Shown: one piece after another, positions 49,754-59,074 of the stretch
Layout: every line of letters starts with the position of its first letter
Position numbering within the stretch: the first letter of the stretch is position 1
Source: Leptotrichia sp. oral taxon 847
GTDB lineage: Bacteria; Fusobacteriota; Fusobacteriia; Fusobacteriales; Leptotrichiaceae
Length of the DNA stretch: 64,000 nucleotides
Assembly (NCBI RefSeq): GCF_001553645.1
Contig: NZ_CP014231.1
Coordinates: forward strand, 1,798,001 to 1,862,000
Direction: 5' to 3'
Translations under genes and position numbers: made by a program
Notes under the pieces: model-generated
What the model was told of the DNA's origin: nothing
The model's database searches: none
Seen by the model: only the letters and a program-made list of their open reading frames with translations

Positions 49754-50948
49754 TTTAACTCCAAAGCAATATGAAGTGCTAGAAATATTTAATAAAGAAC
49801 AGCCGAGAATAACAATTTTAACAGGAGCAAAAAGAAGTGGAAAAACATTTTTAAATAATTTCCTGATGTTATCACATATAGCAACATTAGCTAATCAAAA
49901 TTTTAATTTTATCATAATTGGAGCAACAAGCGGAAGTATTTGGCGGAACGTTTTAAATGACTGGGAAGTTATGTTGGGAAAACAATTTAAGCCAAAAAAA
50001 GATGGAAGTTTTAAATTATTTGGAAACAATATTTATTTATTCGGTGGAGAAAAGGCAGACAGTTGGAAGAAGATGAGAGGGATGACTTCTCACGGGACTT
50101 ATATAAATGAGGCAACAGCATTACATCAAACTTTTATTACTGAAGCATTTTCAAGGACTTCAGGGGAAGGTGCAAAGATATTTATTGATACCAATCCTGA
50201 TAATCCAGCGCATTTTGTTAAAAAGGATTATATCGACAACGCTGGAGATAGATTGGAAAATGGCAAATTAAATATTCTAGTTAGCAATTTCAAATTAGAC
50301 GATAACATTTTTCTCAATAAGGAATATGTGGATTCTATCAAAAAGACAACTCCACGAGGAGCAACTTACGATAGAGATGTTTTAGGATTGTGGGTTGCAC
50401 AGGAAGGTGTTGTGTTTGCTGATTTTTCTGAAAAAGAAAATGTGATTAATAATATAGAAAATATCGAAATAAAAGAGTATTACATCGGAGTTGACTGGGG
50501 ATTTGAGCATTATGGAACATTGGTAGTTATTGGAGTGGATTTTGAAGATAATTATTATATTGTCGAAGTAATAGCAAAGCAACATAAATATTTTGATTAT
50601 TGGAAAATGCTAATTTTACAGAAATATAAAGAATATAGGGCCTCAAGAGTATTTTGTGATAGTGCTAGAGCTGAATACGTACAAGGACTTTTGGATTTTG
50701 GAATAAATGCAGAAAATGCTAAAAAAGATGTAAAAGAAGGTATTGATTTAGTTGGGGCTATGTATAAAAGGAATAAGCTAAAAATTACAAAGAAAGCCTT
50801 CAAAGGAAAGTTTGAGAGTGAGATATACTCGTATGTTTGGGGTAAAAATGATGAACCGCTTAAAGAAAATGACGATGTAATGGATGCGATAAGATATATT
50901 TTGTATAGCTTGAAAAAAGATGAAGGCGGAATTGCTTATTTATATTAG
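49746..50948 (+). CDS. Terminase large subunit (PBSX/SPP1 type)
   Basis: 400 residues: an ATPase with Walker A GAKRSGKTF near 27-35, the acidic Walker B region GTYINEATAL, and an RNase H-like nuclease with GVDWGFEHYG and DSARAEY plus the closing DDVMDAIRY. Drives DNA into the prohead. Confidence 0.95.
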   Translation: MNNLTPKQYEVLEIFNKEQPRITILTGAKRSGKTFLNNFLMLSHIATLANQNFNFIIIGATSGSIWRNVLNDWEVMLGKQFKPKKDGSFKLFGNNIYLFGGEKADSWKKMRGMTSHGTYINEATALHQTFITEAFSRTSGEGAKIFIDTNPDNPAHFVKKDYIDNAGDRLENGKLNILVSNFKLDDNIFLNKEYVDSIKKTTPRGATYDRDVLGLWVAQEGVVFADFSEKENVINNIENIEIKEYYIGVDWGFEHYGTLVVIGVDFEDNYYIVEVIAKQHKYFDYWKMLILQKYKEYRASRVFCDSARAEYVQGLLDFGINAENAKKDVKEGIDLVGAMYKRNKLKITKKAFKGKFESEIYSYVWGKNDEPLKENDDVMDAIRYILYSLKKDEGGIAYLY

Positions 50949-50960
50949 AAAGGAGGGCTA

Positions 50961-52193
50961 ATGAATAAAGAAGAAAGAACGAGAGTAAAAACTTATTATG
51001 ACAGAGAACAATATAGTAAATCCAATTTGGGTAAGAATATGCCGGGATTGTTTGAAGGAACGGTTGAAATTTTTAATCCGATTAGAGATATTGTTAAGGC
51101 CCTTTCAAATACAGCTTTAAAAGATTTAGACATAGATAACGATAAATTGAAAGAAATTTGGGAAATTAATCAAATGACAACATTTAGTAAAAAGATAGCT
51201 AAAGAGATGTACTTAAATGAAGAAGTATTCGTTGAGGTTATATTAACACCTGATGAGCAGATTAGGTATCTTTTGCATAGTGTAGATGACATCGAATACG
51301 TTGAAGTGTTCGGGGAGATAAAAAGGTTTAAGGTCGAAGGAGAACAAATTTACTACGACGAAAATGGCGAAGAACAAAGCAGGGAATATTCAAGAGAGTA
51401 TATAAAACTCGATAATGGAACTGTTAAAAGGGTTGAGAAAATAGAAGGGGATGTTATTGAAACACCTTTTATTTTAGAAAAGATACCTGTTTCGAGATTC
51501 AAGAATGATAGCAATATTATCGAAGCCTTGAACATTATAGATAAAATCAATGAAACAGAATGTTATATTGGGAAAATCTTTGGAATACATGGTGATCCGT
51601 TACTGCATGCAGATAACATTAAGCAATTTGCAGACGTAAATACAAGTAATTCTAAAATTAAGAAAAATGCACAACTCTTAGAAGAAGCAAGATACAAGAG
51701 AAAGAGAATCATTAACACTTATAATACAAAAGATTTACAGGCTAATTTTAAATATATCGAGTTGACAAATCCACTTATTAGTGAAATGCAAAATGATATA
51801 GCGAGGTTAGAAAAGAGATTATCTAATTTGTTTCCAGAGTATCTTTTGGTAGATACGACAACACAAAATGTTAGCGAAGAAACTTATTTGTTAAAAAACA
51901 ATGGGCTTAAGACTAAAGTCGCGAGTTTTAGAGAAGATTTTATAAAAAGTTTGCTGGAATTAGACAAAATAGCGTTGGAATTATCAGGAAGTTCTGAGGA
52001 ATTAACTGAAACAAGTTACACATATTTTGATACTTTTTTAGAAAACGAAAAGAGTGCCAAATTAACAACTTTATCATTAGCTCTTGATGTAATAAACAAA
52101 GCAAAAGATGTTGATGAGGAGTATAAACTTAAAGATTTAATAAATAAAATAACGGACGACACTTTACAAGATTTGAGTGGTTTGTATGATTAA
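50961..52193 (+). CDS. Portal protein (SPP1 gp6-like)
   Basis: 410 residues, placed between terminase and the MuF protein. The N-terminal wing spans to about 190. Long stem and crown helices follow (LISEMQNDIARLEKRLSNLFPEYLL), and the region TQNVSEETYLLKNNGLKTKVASFREDF is typical of Gp6-type portals. It forms the dodecameric ring at the head vertex. SD AAAGGAGG. Confidence 0.82.
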   Translation: MNKEERTRVKTYYDREQYSKSNLGKNMPGLFEGTVEIFNPIRDIVKALSNTALKDLDIDNDKLKEIWEINQMTTFSKKIAKEMYLNEEVFVEVILTPDEQIRYLLHSVDDIEYVEVFGEIKRFKVEGEQIYYDENGEEQSREYSREYIKLDNGTVKRVEKIEGDVIETPFILEKIPVSRFKNDSNIIEALNIIDKINETECYIGKIFGIHGDPLLHADNIKQFADVNTSNSKIKKNAQLLEEARYKRKRIINTYNTKDLQANFKYIELTNPLISEMQNDIARLEKRLSNLFPEYLLVDTTTQNVSEETYLLKNNGLKTKVASFREDFIKSLLELDKIALELSGSSEELTETSYTYFDTFLENEKSAKLTTLSLALDVINKAKDVDEEYKLKDLINKITDDTLQDLSGLYD

Positions 52194-52761
52194 GATAAAT
52201 TTTGAATGGAATCATAGAGTTGAAAAAAGATTATTTATTTTTTTAAAAAAGATAGCTTTTTCGATTTTTAACGATAAAAAAATAAATGTTAATTATTCAA
52301 ATTTGTTAAAGATATTTATTAATTATAGTGTGAATTTTGAAAAAGAGTATAAAAACAAAAAGAATATTGATATCGAAAAGCATTTAGAATTAGCAAAAAA
52401 ACAAATAAAAGAAATTAAAGAATGGCAGAATAATTTAAATAATTATGTTGAAAATAATAAACAAAAATCAAATTTAAAGGATATATTAAAAAATAATGTA
52501 AAATTCAGAGCAAGAAACATGCTTGGAAATTACTATAAAGATTTTTTAAAAGAAATAATCGCTGGAGAAAGTGAATATTTCGAATGGAATACAATGGGAG
52601 ATGAAAGAGTTAGACCAACGCACGAAGCAAGAGATGGAAAAATTTATAACTGGGATAATGTTGAAATAGTCCCTGGAGAAGAGCCGGGTTGTAGATGCTG
52701 GGCTACTGTTTATTTCCCTGATTCGCAAGAGGAAATTAATGACATAAATCAAAATTCTTGA
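52186..52761 (+). CDS. MuF/SPP1 gp7-like head morphogenesis protein
   Basis: 191 residues. Helical N-terminus; the C-terminal MuF domain has GDERVRPTHEARDGKIYNWDNV and PGEEPGCRCWATVYFP, the conserved signature. ATG 52186 overlaps the end of the portal gene. It is a minor head protein carried in the virion. No toxin domain is fused to this one. Confidence 0.9.
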   Translation: MIKINFEWNHRVEKRLFIFLKKIAFSIFNDKKINVNYSNLLKIFINYSVNFEKEYKNKKNIDIEKHLELAKKQIKEIKEWQNNLNNYVENNKQKSNLKDILKNNVKFRARNMLGNYYKDFLKEIIAGESEYFEWNTMGDERVRPTHEARDGKIYNWDNVEIVPGEEPGCRCWATVYFPDSQEEINDINQNS

Positions 52762-52770
52762 GAGTTGAAG

Positions 52771-52853
52771 TATTATAAATCATTTATGAGTTATTTGATG
52801 TCAAATCTCAAAAATTTTATAGAGTATCAATATTCTAAATCATTTATGAGTTA
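52771..52853. repeat. Pair of 23-bp near-identical direct repeats
   Basis: Segments at 52771-52793 and 52831-52853 differ at one base and share TAAATCATTTATGAGTTA. The start points are 60 bp apart, in the only gap between head genes. Each contains the symmetric TAAATCATTTA. Confidence 0.7.
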
Positions 52854-52879
52854 GAACAAATAATCTAAAGGAGTGAAAA

Positions 52880-53500
52880 ATGTTTTTAGGACAGGATTTG
52901 TTAAAAAGAATGAAATTAAATTATGACACTACAACAGAAACAACAGGTGGTGTAGGAGCAGGTAATACTGGTGAAAATAATGGGACACAATCAAATGGTG
53001 AAGCTAATGAAACAATAGAAAACTTAAAGACCCAAATTGAAAAGATAACAAATGATACTAATAAAGAAATTAATTCTTTAAAATCACAATTAGGTCATGC
53101 AAACAAGCAAATTGAAGATTATCAAAAAAATGGGAAAAGTGCTGAGGAACTAGCAAAAATGGAAAAAGAAAAATTAGAACAAGAACTCGCTGAAGCTAAA
53201 AAACAATTGAATTTAACAGTATTGAGAACTAAAAAAGGTGAGTTAGTTGCACAATTGAAAATTAGTCCACAGTTTGCTGATTTAGTACAAATTACACCAG
53301 ATATGACGCTTGAGAAATTAGAAACAGCTGTTAAAGATGTAGCAGCAAAAGAAAAAGAGTTTACAACAGAATTTTTGAAAAAGAACTCTATAACAAACGG
53401 AGGTTTTAATTCAAAAGATAAGAAAAAAAACGAAAAAGATTTTGTTGATAGAATGATTGAAAAAAATAAAAATAACGAAACAGATCTTACAAAATTTTAG
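52880..53500 (+). CDS. Head scaffolding protein
   Basis: 206 residues: a Gly/Asn/Thr-rich N-terminus, a coiled coil (about 50-125), and a basic C-terminus. This is the shape and position (before decoration and capsid) of phage scaffolds (minor structural GP20 type). Removed before DNA filling. SD AAAGGAG. Confidence 0.8.
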   Translation: MFLGQDLLKRMKLNYDTTTETTGGVGAGNTGENNGTQSNGEANETIENLKTQIEKITNDTNKEINSLKSQLGHANKQIEDYQKNGKSAEELAKMEKEKLEQELAEAKKQLNLTVLRTKKGELVAQLKISPQFADLVQITPDMTLEKLETAVKDVAAKEKEFTTEFLKKNSITNGGFNSKDKKKNEKDFVDRMIEKNKNNETDLTKF

Positions 53501-53509
53501 GAGGTTGGG

Positions 53510-53902
53510 ATGTTAAAAAGAACGGTGATGCACAAGGAAAAGTTAAATGTGCAAATTAAAATATTAAAATCTGATTTTGCTAACTATATTTACAAAGATA
53601 AAAATACAAACAAAGAATATTTGTTAGCTGGAGCTTTGGTTAAAGCAAAAAATGGTGAAGATTTAAGAGAAACAGGGGCCTTTGTAATACCGAGTGGAAC
53701 TGGTACTAGAGCCGATGGTGTGTTAGTCCATGATGTTGAATTTAAATACTACAACGACAATGAACAAGCGACAGTTGCAATCGAAGGTGTGGCTTATTTG
53801 GATAAATTAATCGAGGTAGGGAAAGAATACACTGCACCAGTCACAATAACAAAAGCGGAATTACCAGAAGGTGTGACTTATATTTATAAGGATAGAAAAT
53901 AG
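53510..53902 (+). CDS. Head decoration protein (gpD-like)
   Basis: 130 residues, beta-rich, with a lambda gpD/Psu-like segment (GAFVIPSGTGTRADGVLVHDVEF...ATVAIEGVAYLDKLIEV). It lies directly before the major capsid gene, as in lambda-like head clusters. Stabilises the expanded capsid. Confidence 0.75.
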   Translation: MLKRTVMHKEKLNVQIKILKSDFANYIYKDKNTNKEYLLAGALVKAKNGEDLRETGAFVIPSGTGTRADGVLVHDVEFKYYNDNEQATVAIEGVAYLDKLIEVGKEYTAPVTITKAELPEGVTYIYKDRK

Positions 53903-53911
53903 GAGGTTGAA

Positions 53912-54967
53912 ATGGCAATAAGTTTAACGGATTTATTAAATGCGAAAAGTTTAAATAAGTATTATGCAGGAGTGAAGGGCACTACTTTAGTAGAAGCAAT
54001 GTTTCCAGCTGGGTTCTCAAATAATTTTGATGTAAATGTTTTTGGGAGTTTAGATGGTGGAACAGTTGAAGTATTGCAAAGCAGTCAGCTAGATGCAGAT
54101 GTAATGTTTAGAGATTGGGATTTGAAAACAGTAACTAAAGGGGATAAACAATTTTTCAGAGAAGCCATGACATTAGATGAAAAGCGTAGAAAAGAGTTGT
54201 TGGAAATTTTAAACACTGGGAATCAAACGGTAATTGATAATTATTCAAAACAAATTTTTGATAAGTTTGCAGGAGCAAAAGGATTTTTGGCAAGTCCTCG
54301 AGCAATCGCATCTTATGCAGCAGCTCAATTTTTATCAACAGCAAAAGTTACATTTCCAAATGAAAATGGTGGCGGTCAAACGATTAATTATAAATTAGCT
54401 GACAAATATAAAGAAACGTTGGCTGGGACTAATATTTGGAGTACAGCGACTGCTAAACCGCTTGAAGATTTAGAGAGATGGAAAGAAATTGCTGAAGAAG
54501 ACGGCGGAACGGTTGAAATTGCTTTGATGTCAAAAGCTACTTTTAATCTGTTGAAAAAACACGATACAGTAAAGGCATTATTTAAAAATACAATTGTTAC
54601 AGTTACACCAGCGTTGGTTAAAGCAACAATTGAAGAAGTAATTGGAATGACTATATTAGTTTGGAATGAAAAAATAAAAGTTGGGAAAACAACGAGAAAT
54701 GTATTCCCTGATAATGTAGTAACATTAATTCCAAATGGTCAATTAGGGGTAATGGAATATGGGCCTACTCCAACAAAAACTGATGAATTGTTCGGAATGT
54801 TAGGAGATAGAGAAGTAGTTGATATTGCTGGAACATTCTCGACTGTTGAGGTTGTAGCAGAATCAAAATCAGCTGGAGTTGTAAATAATGTGAATGTAGT
54901 CATTGAGGACTTAGTAGCCCTAAATCCATCTATTATGGATAGCATGTTTATAGCAACGGTAGGGTAG
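53912..54967 (+). CDS. Major capsid protein (gpE family)
   Basis: 351 residues. It has an N-terminal arm, MFRDWDLKTVTKGDKQFFREAM region, then the E-type capsid body with FPDNVVTLIPNGQLGVMEYGPTPT near 268-291. It resembles the lambda gpE/HK97-fold family (capsid protein E). SD AGGAGG. Confidence 0.88.
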   Translation: MAISLTDLLNAKSLNKYYAGVKGTTLVEAMFPAGFSNNFDVNVFGSLDGGTVEVLQSSQLDADVMFRDWDLKTVTKGDKQFFREAMTLDEKRRKELLEILNTGNQTVIDNYSKQIFDKFAGAKGFLASPRAIASYAAAQFLSTAKVTFPNENGGGQTINYKLADKYKETLAGTNIWSTATAKPLEDLERWKEIAEEDGGTVEIALMSKATFNLLKKHDTVKALFKNTIVTVTPALVKATIEEVIGMTILVWNEKIKVGKTTRNVFPDNVVTLIPNGQLGVMEYGPTPTKTDELFGMLGDREVVDIAGTFSTVEVVAESKSAGVVNNVNVVIEDLVALNPSIMDSMFIATVG

Positions 54968-54976
54968 GTGAATCAG

Positions 54977-55150
54977 ATGGCAAAAGAAGACAAAAAGAAT
55001 GATATGAAAGCTATTGTTGCCGCGATAGCTTTAACGCCTTTAAGATACAATGATGTTAGGTACGAAACAGGCGATAAAATAGAATTGTCAGAATCAGAGT
55101 TTGAGGTTTTAAAAGAAGGTAAACTTGTAAAAAGAAGAGTTGAAGAATAA
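54977..55150 (+). CDS. Small head-neck protein
   Basis: 57 residues, MAKEDKKNDMKAIVAAI...LRYNDVRYETGDKIELSESEFEVLKEGKLVK, a short SH3-like pattern common after capsid genes. ATG 54977 is preferred to GTG 54968, with SD AGGTG upstream. Confidence 0.6.
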   Translation: MAKEDKKNDMKAIVAAIALTPLRYNDVRYETGDKIELSESEFEVLKEGKLVKRRVEE

Positions 55151-55461
55151 TGTCTGAAGAACTTTTGGAAGAGATAAAAAAGTATATTCCTGAAACTTCT
55201 GATTATGATTTACAGATAGTTGAGCAATTTTATAAAGTTGCTGAAGAAAAACATAGTACAGAAAGAGAGAAGTTGCTCAAGATATTTTTGTTCGGTTATT
55301 TATTAACTTCGTTAAATGATTTTGATTTTACGAAAGTCCAAATTTCAAATATTGTTGTCGAAGAAGCAAATGGAAATAATCCTTATCTTAGGATGTATCA
55401 GCAATTATTAAAAACTCTTGATGTTGAAGAAAATGAAAGTGTAACTATATCAATATTTTAA
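55150..55461 (+). CDS. Head-tail connector-like protein
   Basis: 103 helical acidic residues (EEIKKYIPETSDYDLQIVEQFYKVAEEKH). Position fits a gp6/DUF4054-like adaptor that joins portal to tail. No strong motif. It overlaps the previous stop (TAATG). Confidence 0.55.
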   Translation: MSEELLEEIKKYIPETSDYDLQIVEQFYKVAEEKHSTEREKLLKIFLFGYLLTSLNDFDFTKVQISNIVVEEANGNNPYLRMYQQLLKTLDVEENESVTISIF

Positions 55462-55471
55462 AGGAGTTGAA

Positions 55472-55753
55472 ATGTTTAATTTTAAAAATAAAGAAAAAGA
55501 AGAAATATTACTTGTTGAGTTGAATCATATACTTTTAAATGTTGGTGACAATGAATTAGATTTGACTCAACGAAGAGTAAATATTGCAAAACAGGAGATA
55601 GAAAAAAGAAAATTAAAAATAGAGATTATAAATTTAGGTGATAAAGATGCCTTGCAAACTAACAGTGAAACAGAAACCAAAAAACAAAAATTTGGAGAAG
55701 TTGTTGGCAATGAATCCTCAAAAGATAGAAGTGGGAACGGTAACGAATTATAG
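55472..55753 (+). CDS. Hypothetical structural-region protein
   Basis: 93 residues, MFNFKNKEKEEILLVELNHILLNV..., with a low-complexity Ser/Asn/Lys tail. SD AAAGGAG. Its last 107 bp overlap the next gene in another frame, which is unusual for this genome. Confidence 0.5.
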   Translation: MFNFKNKEKEEILLVELNHILLNVGDNELDLTQRRVNIAKQEIEKRKLKIEIINLGDKDALQTNSETETKKQKFGEVVGNESSKDRSGNGNEL

Positions 55754-56126
55754 TGTCAAAGATGGATTTGATGCCTTTGGATTATCAAATGTATTGGATA
55801 GTGGTTCAAGTCGTGGAGTTCCTGGATGGAATTATAATCAAAAAGCTTTTGAACAATTTAATCCAATGGCTGCTAGATACTTTAAAGAAGGAGTTGCAAG
55901 GATTATAAACGGAAGTTTTGATGTTGCAGCAATGACGAATAAAATTGGAACTGAAGCTAGTACAAGATATAAATCAATGATTGAAAGGATAAAAAGCCCT
56001 CCAAACAGTCCTGTGACAATCGCAAGAAAAGGATTTAATAATCCAATGATTGAAACTGGGCATTTTAAGAGCAATATTGCGGCTAAAATTAACGGGGGGA
56101 GAATTGTTGGCAGGGGTGGTGGATAA
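55647..56126 (+). CDS. Phage virion morphogenesis (gp10-like) protein
   Basis: 159 residues from ATG 55647. The C-terminal NSPVTIARKGFNNPMIETGHFKSNIAAKI matches the virion-morphogenesis/HK97 gp10-like neck proteins, where the NPLIDTG...M type block is conserved. SD AGGTG. Confidence 0.7.
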   Translation: MPCKLTVKQKPKNKNLEKLLAMNPQKIEVGTVTNYSVKDGFDAFGLSNVLDSGSSRGVPGWNYNQKAFEQFNPMAARYFKEGVARIINGSFDVAAMTNKIGTEASTRYKSMIERIKSPPNSPVTIARKGFNNPMIETGHFKSNIAAKINGGRIVGRGGG

Positions 56127-56506
56127 TGGATAGGAAAACAAAATCAGCTATTAAAAAAACTTTGAAAGTTATAGAAAAACTGTCAGATGACGTGATTGTG
56201 TATTCAGAAAATTCTGAGATCGAATTCGACGAAATGGGCAATCCTATTCAAAACAAAATAGAAAAGACGGTAAAAATGGCTATACTGACACCTAAACATA
56301 ATTCATCATTTCCACAAAGTATGGACGGGAGTTTTTTATCGAATAAAAAAGAGGGATATTATATTTTGAATGATAATCAGGATTTTAAAGTATCGGAAGG
56401 TATAAAAATAAAGCATAAAGATGTGATTTACAGGGTTGTGAATATCGAGGAAAATTATGGGGAATTTTTGAGAATGGAGCTGAACATAGATGACAAGCGA
56501 AATTAG
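56126..56506 (+). CDS. Head-tail joining region protein
   Basis: 126 residues, beta-rich, with KEGYYILNDNQDFKVSEGIKIKHKDVIYRVVNIEENYGEF, resembling head closure (stopper) proteins. Assigned by position only. Confidence 0.5.
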   Translation: MDRKTKSAIKKTLKVIEKLSDDVIVYSENSEIEFDEMGNPIQNKIEKTVKMAILTPKHNSSFPQSMDGSFLSNKKEGYYILNDNQDFKVSEGIKIKHKDVIYRVVNIEENYGEFLRMELNIDDKRN

Positions 56507-56954
56507 AAAAGAAGTTGTGAATGATATTAAGGAATTTTGTAAAAAATTTGGCATAAATCAAGTTATTAACGAGGAAAAACGTGATGAGATTTCAGCTGAA
56601 CAATATGAAAAACTTAAATTTCCGCTTGTTTTCTATAATTTGTATATTGAAGATGCAAGAAGCCCTATTCCTTTTGGAAACGATAAATATTGTTATGATG
56701 AGGAAATACAGGCACTTTTGACTTTGGAATCACGAGAGAAGCATAATGATTTTGATATGCTTTACATGTTTTTGGCAAATACAGACGCAACAAATGATTA
56801 CTTTGATGACAGAAAACATCAAAGGAAGATACGGAAAGTATACAAGATACAGGAAACGCCTTTTAATTTTATGGGCAGAAAATATTATAAACAAGTTCTG
56901 CAATTTAGCTATTTTGCAGAGCATTATATAAATAAAGATTTTAAGGAGGAATAA
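56490..56954 (+). CDS. Tail terminator-like protein
   Basis: 154 residues with PLVFYNLYIEDARSPIPFGNDKY and alternating strands. Position before the sheath suggests the tail terminator. Overlaps the previous gene by 17 bp. Confidence 0.5.
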   Translation: MTSEIRKEVVNDIKEFCKKFGINQVINEEKRDEISAEQYEKLKFPLVFYNLYIEDARSPIPFGNDKYCYDEEIQALLTLESREKHNDFDMLYMFLANTDATNDYFDDRKHQRKIRKVYKIQETPFNFMGRKYYKQVLQFSYFAEHYINKDFKEE

Positions 56955-57250
56955 TGAAAATATTTATAAGCCAACCAATGAGAAATAAGAGCCACGCTAA
57001 CATAGAGCAGGAAAGAGAAAAGATAGTTAGCCGTTTGAAAGAAGAATATGGGGAAATAGAGATTATAGACTCAGTTTTTCCGATGATACCAGGCAAAAGA
57101 AATAGTTCCTTGCGATACTTAGCGAAGTCGCTGGAATTAATGTGCAATGCAGATATAGTAGTTTTTGCACAAGGCTATGAATATGCTAGAGGGTGTAAAA
57201 TTGAATATGAATGTGCTGTTAAGTATGGATTGGCGGTAAAAATTTTATAA
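56954..57250 (+). CDS. DUF4406-type (nucleoside deoxyribosyltransferase-like) protein
   Basis: 98 residues: MKIFISQPMRNKS (Rossmann-like start), LRYLAKSLELMCNADIVVFAQGYEYARGCKIEYECAVKYGL. This is the DUF4406 pattern, related to nucleoside 2-deoxyribosyltransferases, with the acidic CKIEYECA segment at the active-site position. It is an odd guest among tail genes and probably a cargo (moron) gene. SD AAGGAGG. Confidence 0.8.
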   Translation: MKIFISQPMRNKSHANIEQEREKIVSRLKEEYGEIEIIDSVFPMIPGKRNSSLRYLAKSLELMCNADIVVFAQGYEYARGCKIEYECAVKYGLAVKIL

Positions 57251-57397
57251 AAAATTCACTTTCTAAGATTTACAGGTGCAAAGGAGCAAACAAAAAAACA
57301 TTGACGCACAGTATAAAATAAATACGAATAATAGATTAAAGATAAAAAAGGAATTGTTAAGACAAATAAGTTTATACAAAAAAATTAAGGAGGAATA

Positions 57398-58557
57398 ATG
57401 GCAATACAGAGAAATGATTTAAATACTTTGAATAATGTACAAATTAAGTCAGAAAATAACAGAGCATTTTATGCTGATGTTAGAAGTTTGATGTTTTTTA
57501 CAAAAGATTTTGCAATATCGCCAACATTTATTACAGAACCTGGCGATTTATTGGAATTAAACATCAGCGGATTAAATGAAAATCATAATTTTTATAAATT
57601 AATAGCTAGTGCATATTCGCAAGCGTATACACCGTTAAATGTAGTTGTTTACGGAAATAATACGGCAGCAACATTTACAGAGCTTATGAATACATACATA
57701 GACCACGAGAATGCTTTTGAAGTCACTAACTGGATTACTAATATGGATATTGTTTCTGAGAAAACATATATTAACGGTATAGTATCTTATGCAAAAACTG
57801 ATAAGGATAAACAATTTTTTATAGCTGTTGATTATGAAAAAGTAGGAAGTGCAGCTGAAGCTGTAAAATTGCAAACAGAAAATAACGTGAATAACGTTGC
57901 GTTTGTAATCGAAGGAGCTAAAAATTTAGCTAAAGGAAATTGGCTTACAGGGGCCTTGGCTGGTGGAACAATAGGATATAAAGATTTAGGAAGTTATATT
58001 GTCCATTCGACTCAAATAACTGGTTTTGTCCAAGAAAATTTTACAAAAACTGAGCAAAAATCTTTTTGGGACGCTGGATTAAATTACTTATCTAAACCAA
58101 CTCAAGGTTATTTTCATATTGTAAATGGACTTAATTCTGATAATAAAACATTTATCGAATTGAAATTAATTGAAATTTGGTTGAGAGATGGTTGAGAGAT
58201 GGTTTAAAAAAAGATTTAACAATATTCCAGGTAAGAAAAGACAAAATACCTTTGAATGATATTGGTAGATTAATGATTGAATCAATCATAAGAGAACGTT
58301 GCAGACAAGGAGCGAATGCTGGGATGTTTATGGTTGATAGTAATGGAAGTTATTTCGGGACAATAACTCAAAAGGATAAAAATGGTAATGAGTTTAGTAT
58401 AAAATTAGGGCATTTGACAGTTGATGAACTAACACAAGAATCGATTAGAGAAGGTAAGTTTAAATTTGATTTAAGAGTGACTTATTTAAACGGTGCAAGA
58501 AATGTGGCATTAACAGGAACAATTACAACAGACGGAGAAATTGTATTCGATAAATAA
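57398..58557 (+). pseudogene. Contractile tail sheath-like protein (DUF3383), split by an 11-bp tandem duplication
   Basis: Frame 1 runs from ATG 57398 (SD AAGGAGG) to TGA near 58195 and ends EIWLRDG. The remainder (WLRDGLKKDLTIFQVRKDKIPLNDIGRLMIESIIRERC...) is in another frame to 58557. TGGTTGAGAGA occurs twice in tandem (58178-58188 and 58189-58199). Removing one copy rejoins WLRDGLKKDL into a continuous protein of about 382 residues, the expected sheath length. As read, the sheath should not be made and the phage would be tail-defective, unless the tract is variable or misassembled. Confidence 0.7.
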
Positions 58558-58572
58558 AGGGGGTAAATATAA

Positions 58573-59004
58573 ATGTCAACAAAACAATATAATGTGGATA
58601 ACGTCAAAATTGTATTAACTGCTGCAGGTATTCCTTATGCAATTACTTGCAGACATGAAGATGGTTTTGAGGATGATCCAAACACAGAAAGCTCGAGCTC
58701 AACAATTGCGAGTTGTGGGCAAAAGGTTGTTAACGTATCAGTCGACGAGAGTGTATCTATCACATTAAGTCTGCTATACGGAAGTAGCGAGCACAGAACA
58801 ATGGAAAGATTGCATAAATTGTGGAAAGGAAACAAAGGGTTATTTCCAATGTTTATGGTAATAACTGATACAAATACAAATGAAACTTATATATATAATG
58901 GTGTTTCATTTAAGAAAAAAGCTGCATTAAAATATGCAAACGAAAGTGGAACTGAAGCTAGAGCGTGGGAGTTTGAAGCGGAAAGCAGAGAACTTGTAAT
59001 TTAA
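58573..59004 (+). CDS. Tail tube-like protein (DUF3277 type)
   Basis: 143 residues, beta-rich, with SSSTIASCGQKVVNVSVDESVSITLSLLYGSSEH and FEAESRELVI. Size and place between sheath and tail chaperone fit the tube subunit of a contractile tail. SD AGGGGG. Confidence 0.7.
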   Translation: MSTKQYNVDNVKIVLTAAGIPYAITCRHEDGFEDDPNTESSSSTIASCGQKVVNVSVDESVSITLSLLYGSSEHRTMERLHKLWKGNKGLFPMFMVITDTNTNETYIYNGVSFKKKAALKYANESGTEARAWEFEAESRELVI

Positions 59005-59012
59005 TTGGAGAA

Positions 59013-59051
59013 AAAAGACAACTAATATGAAAAATATAATAGTTGTCTTTT
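59013..59051 (+). terminator. Long hairpin after the tail tube gene
   Basis: AAAAGACAACTA (59013-59024) pairs perfectly with TAGTTGTCTTTT (59040-59051), 12 bp with a 15-nt loop. It may reduce read-through, so the abundant tube and capsid mRNA exceeds that of the tape measure. Confidence 0.7.
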
Positions 59052-59074
59052 ATACAAAATATAAGGAGAAAAAA

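Noticed and set aside
57251-57397. Late promoter before the sheath gene
   Set aside because: TTGACG at 57301 has no acceptable -10 at 16-18 nt; nothing else stands out in this 147-bp gap.
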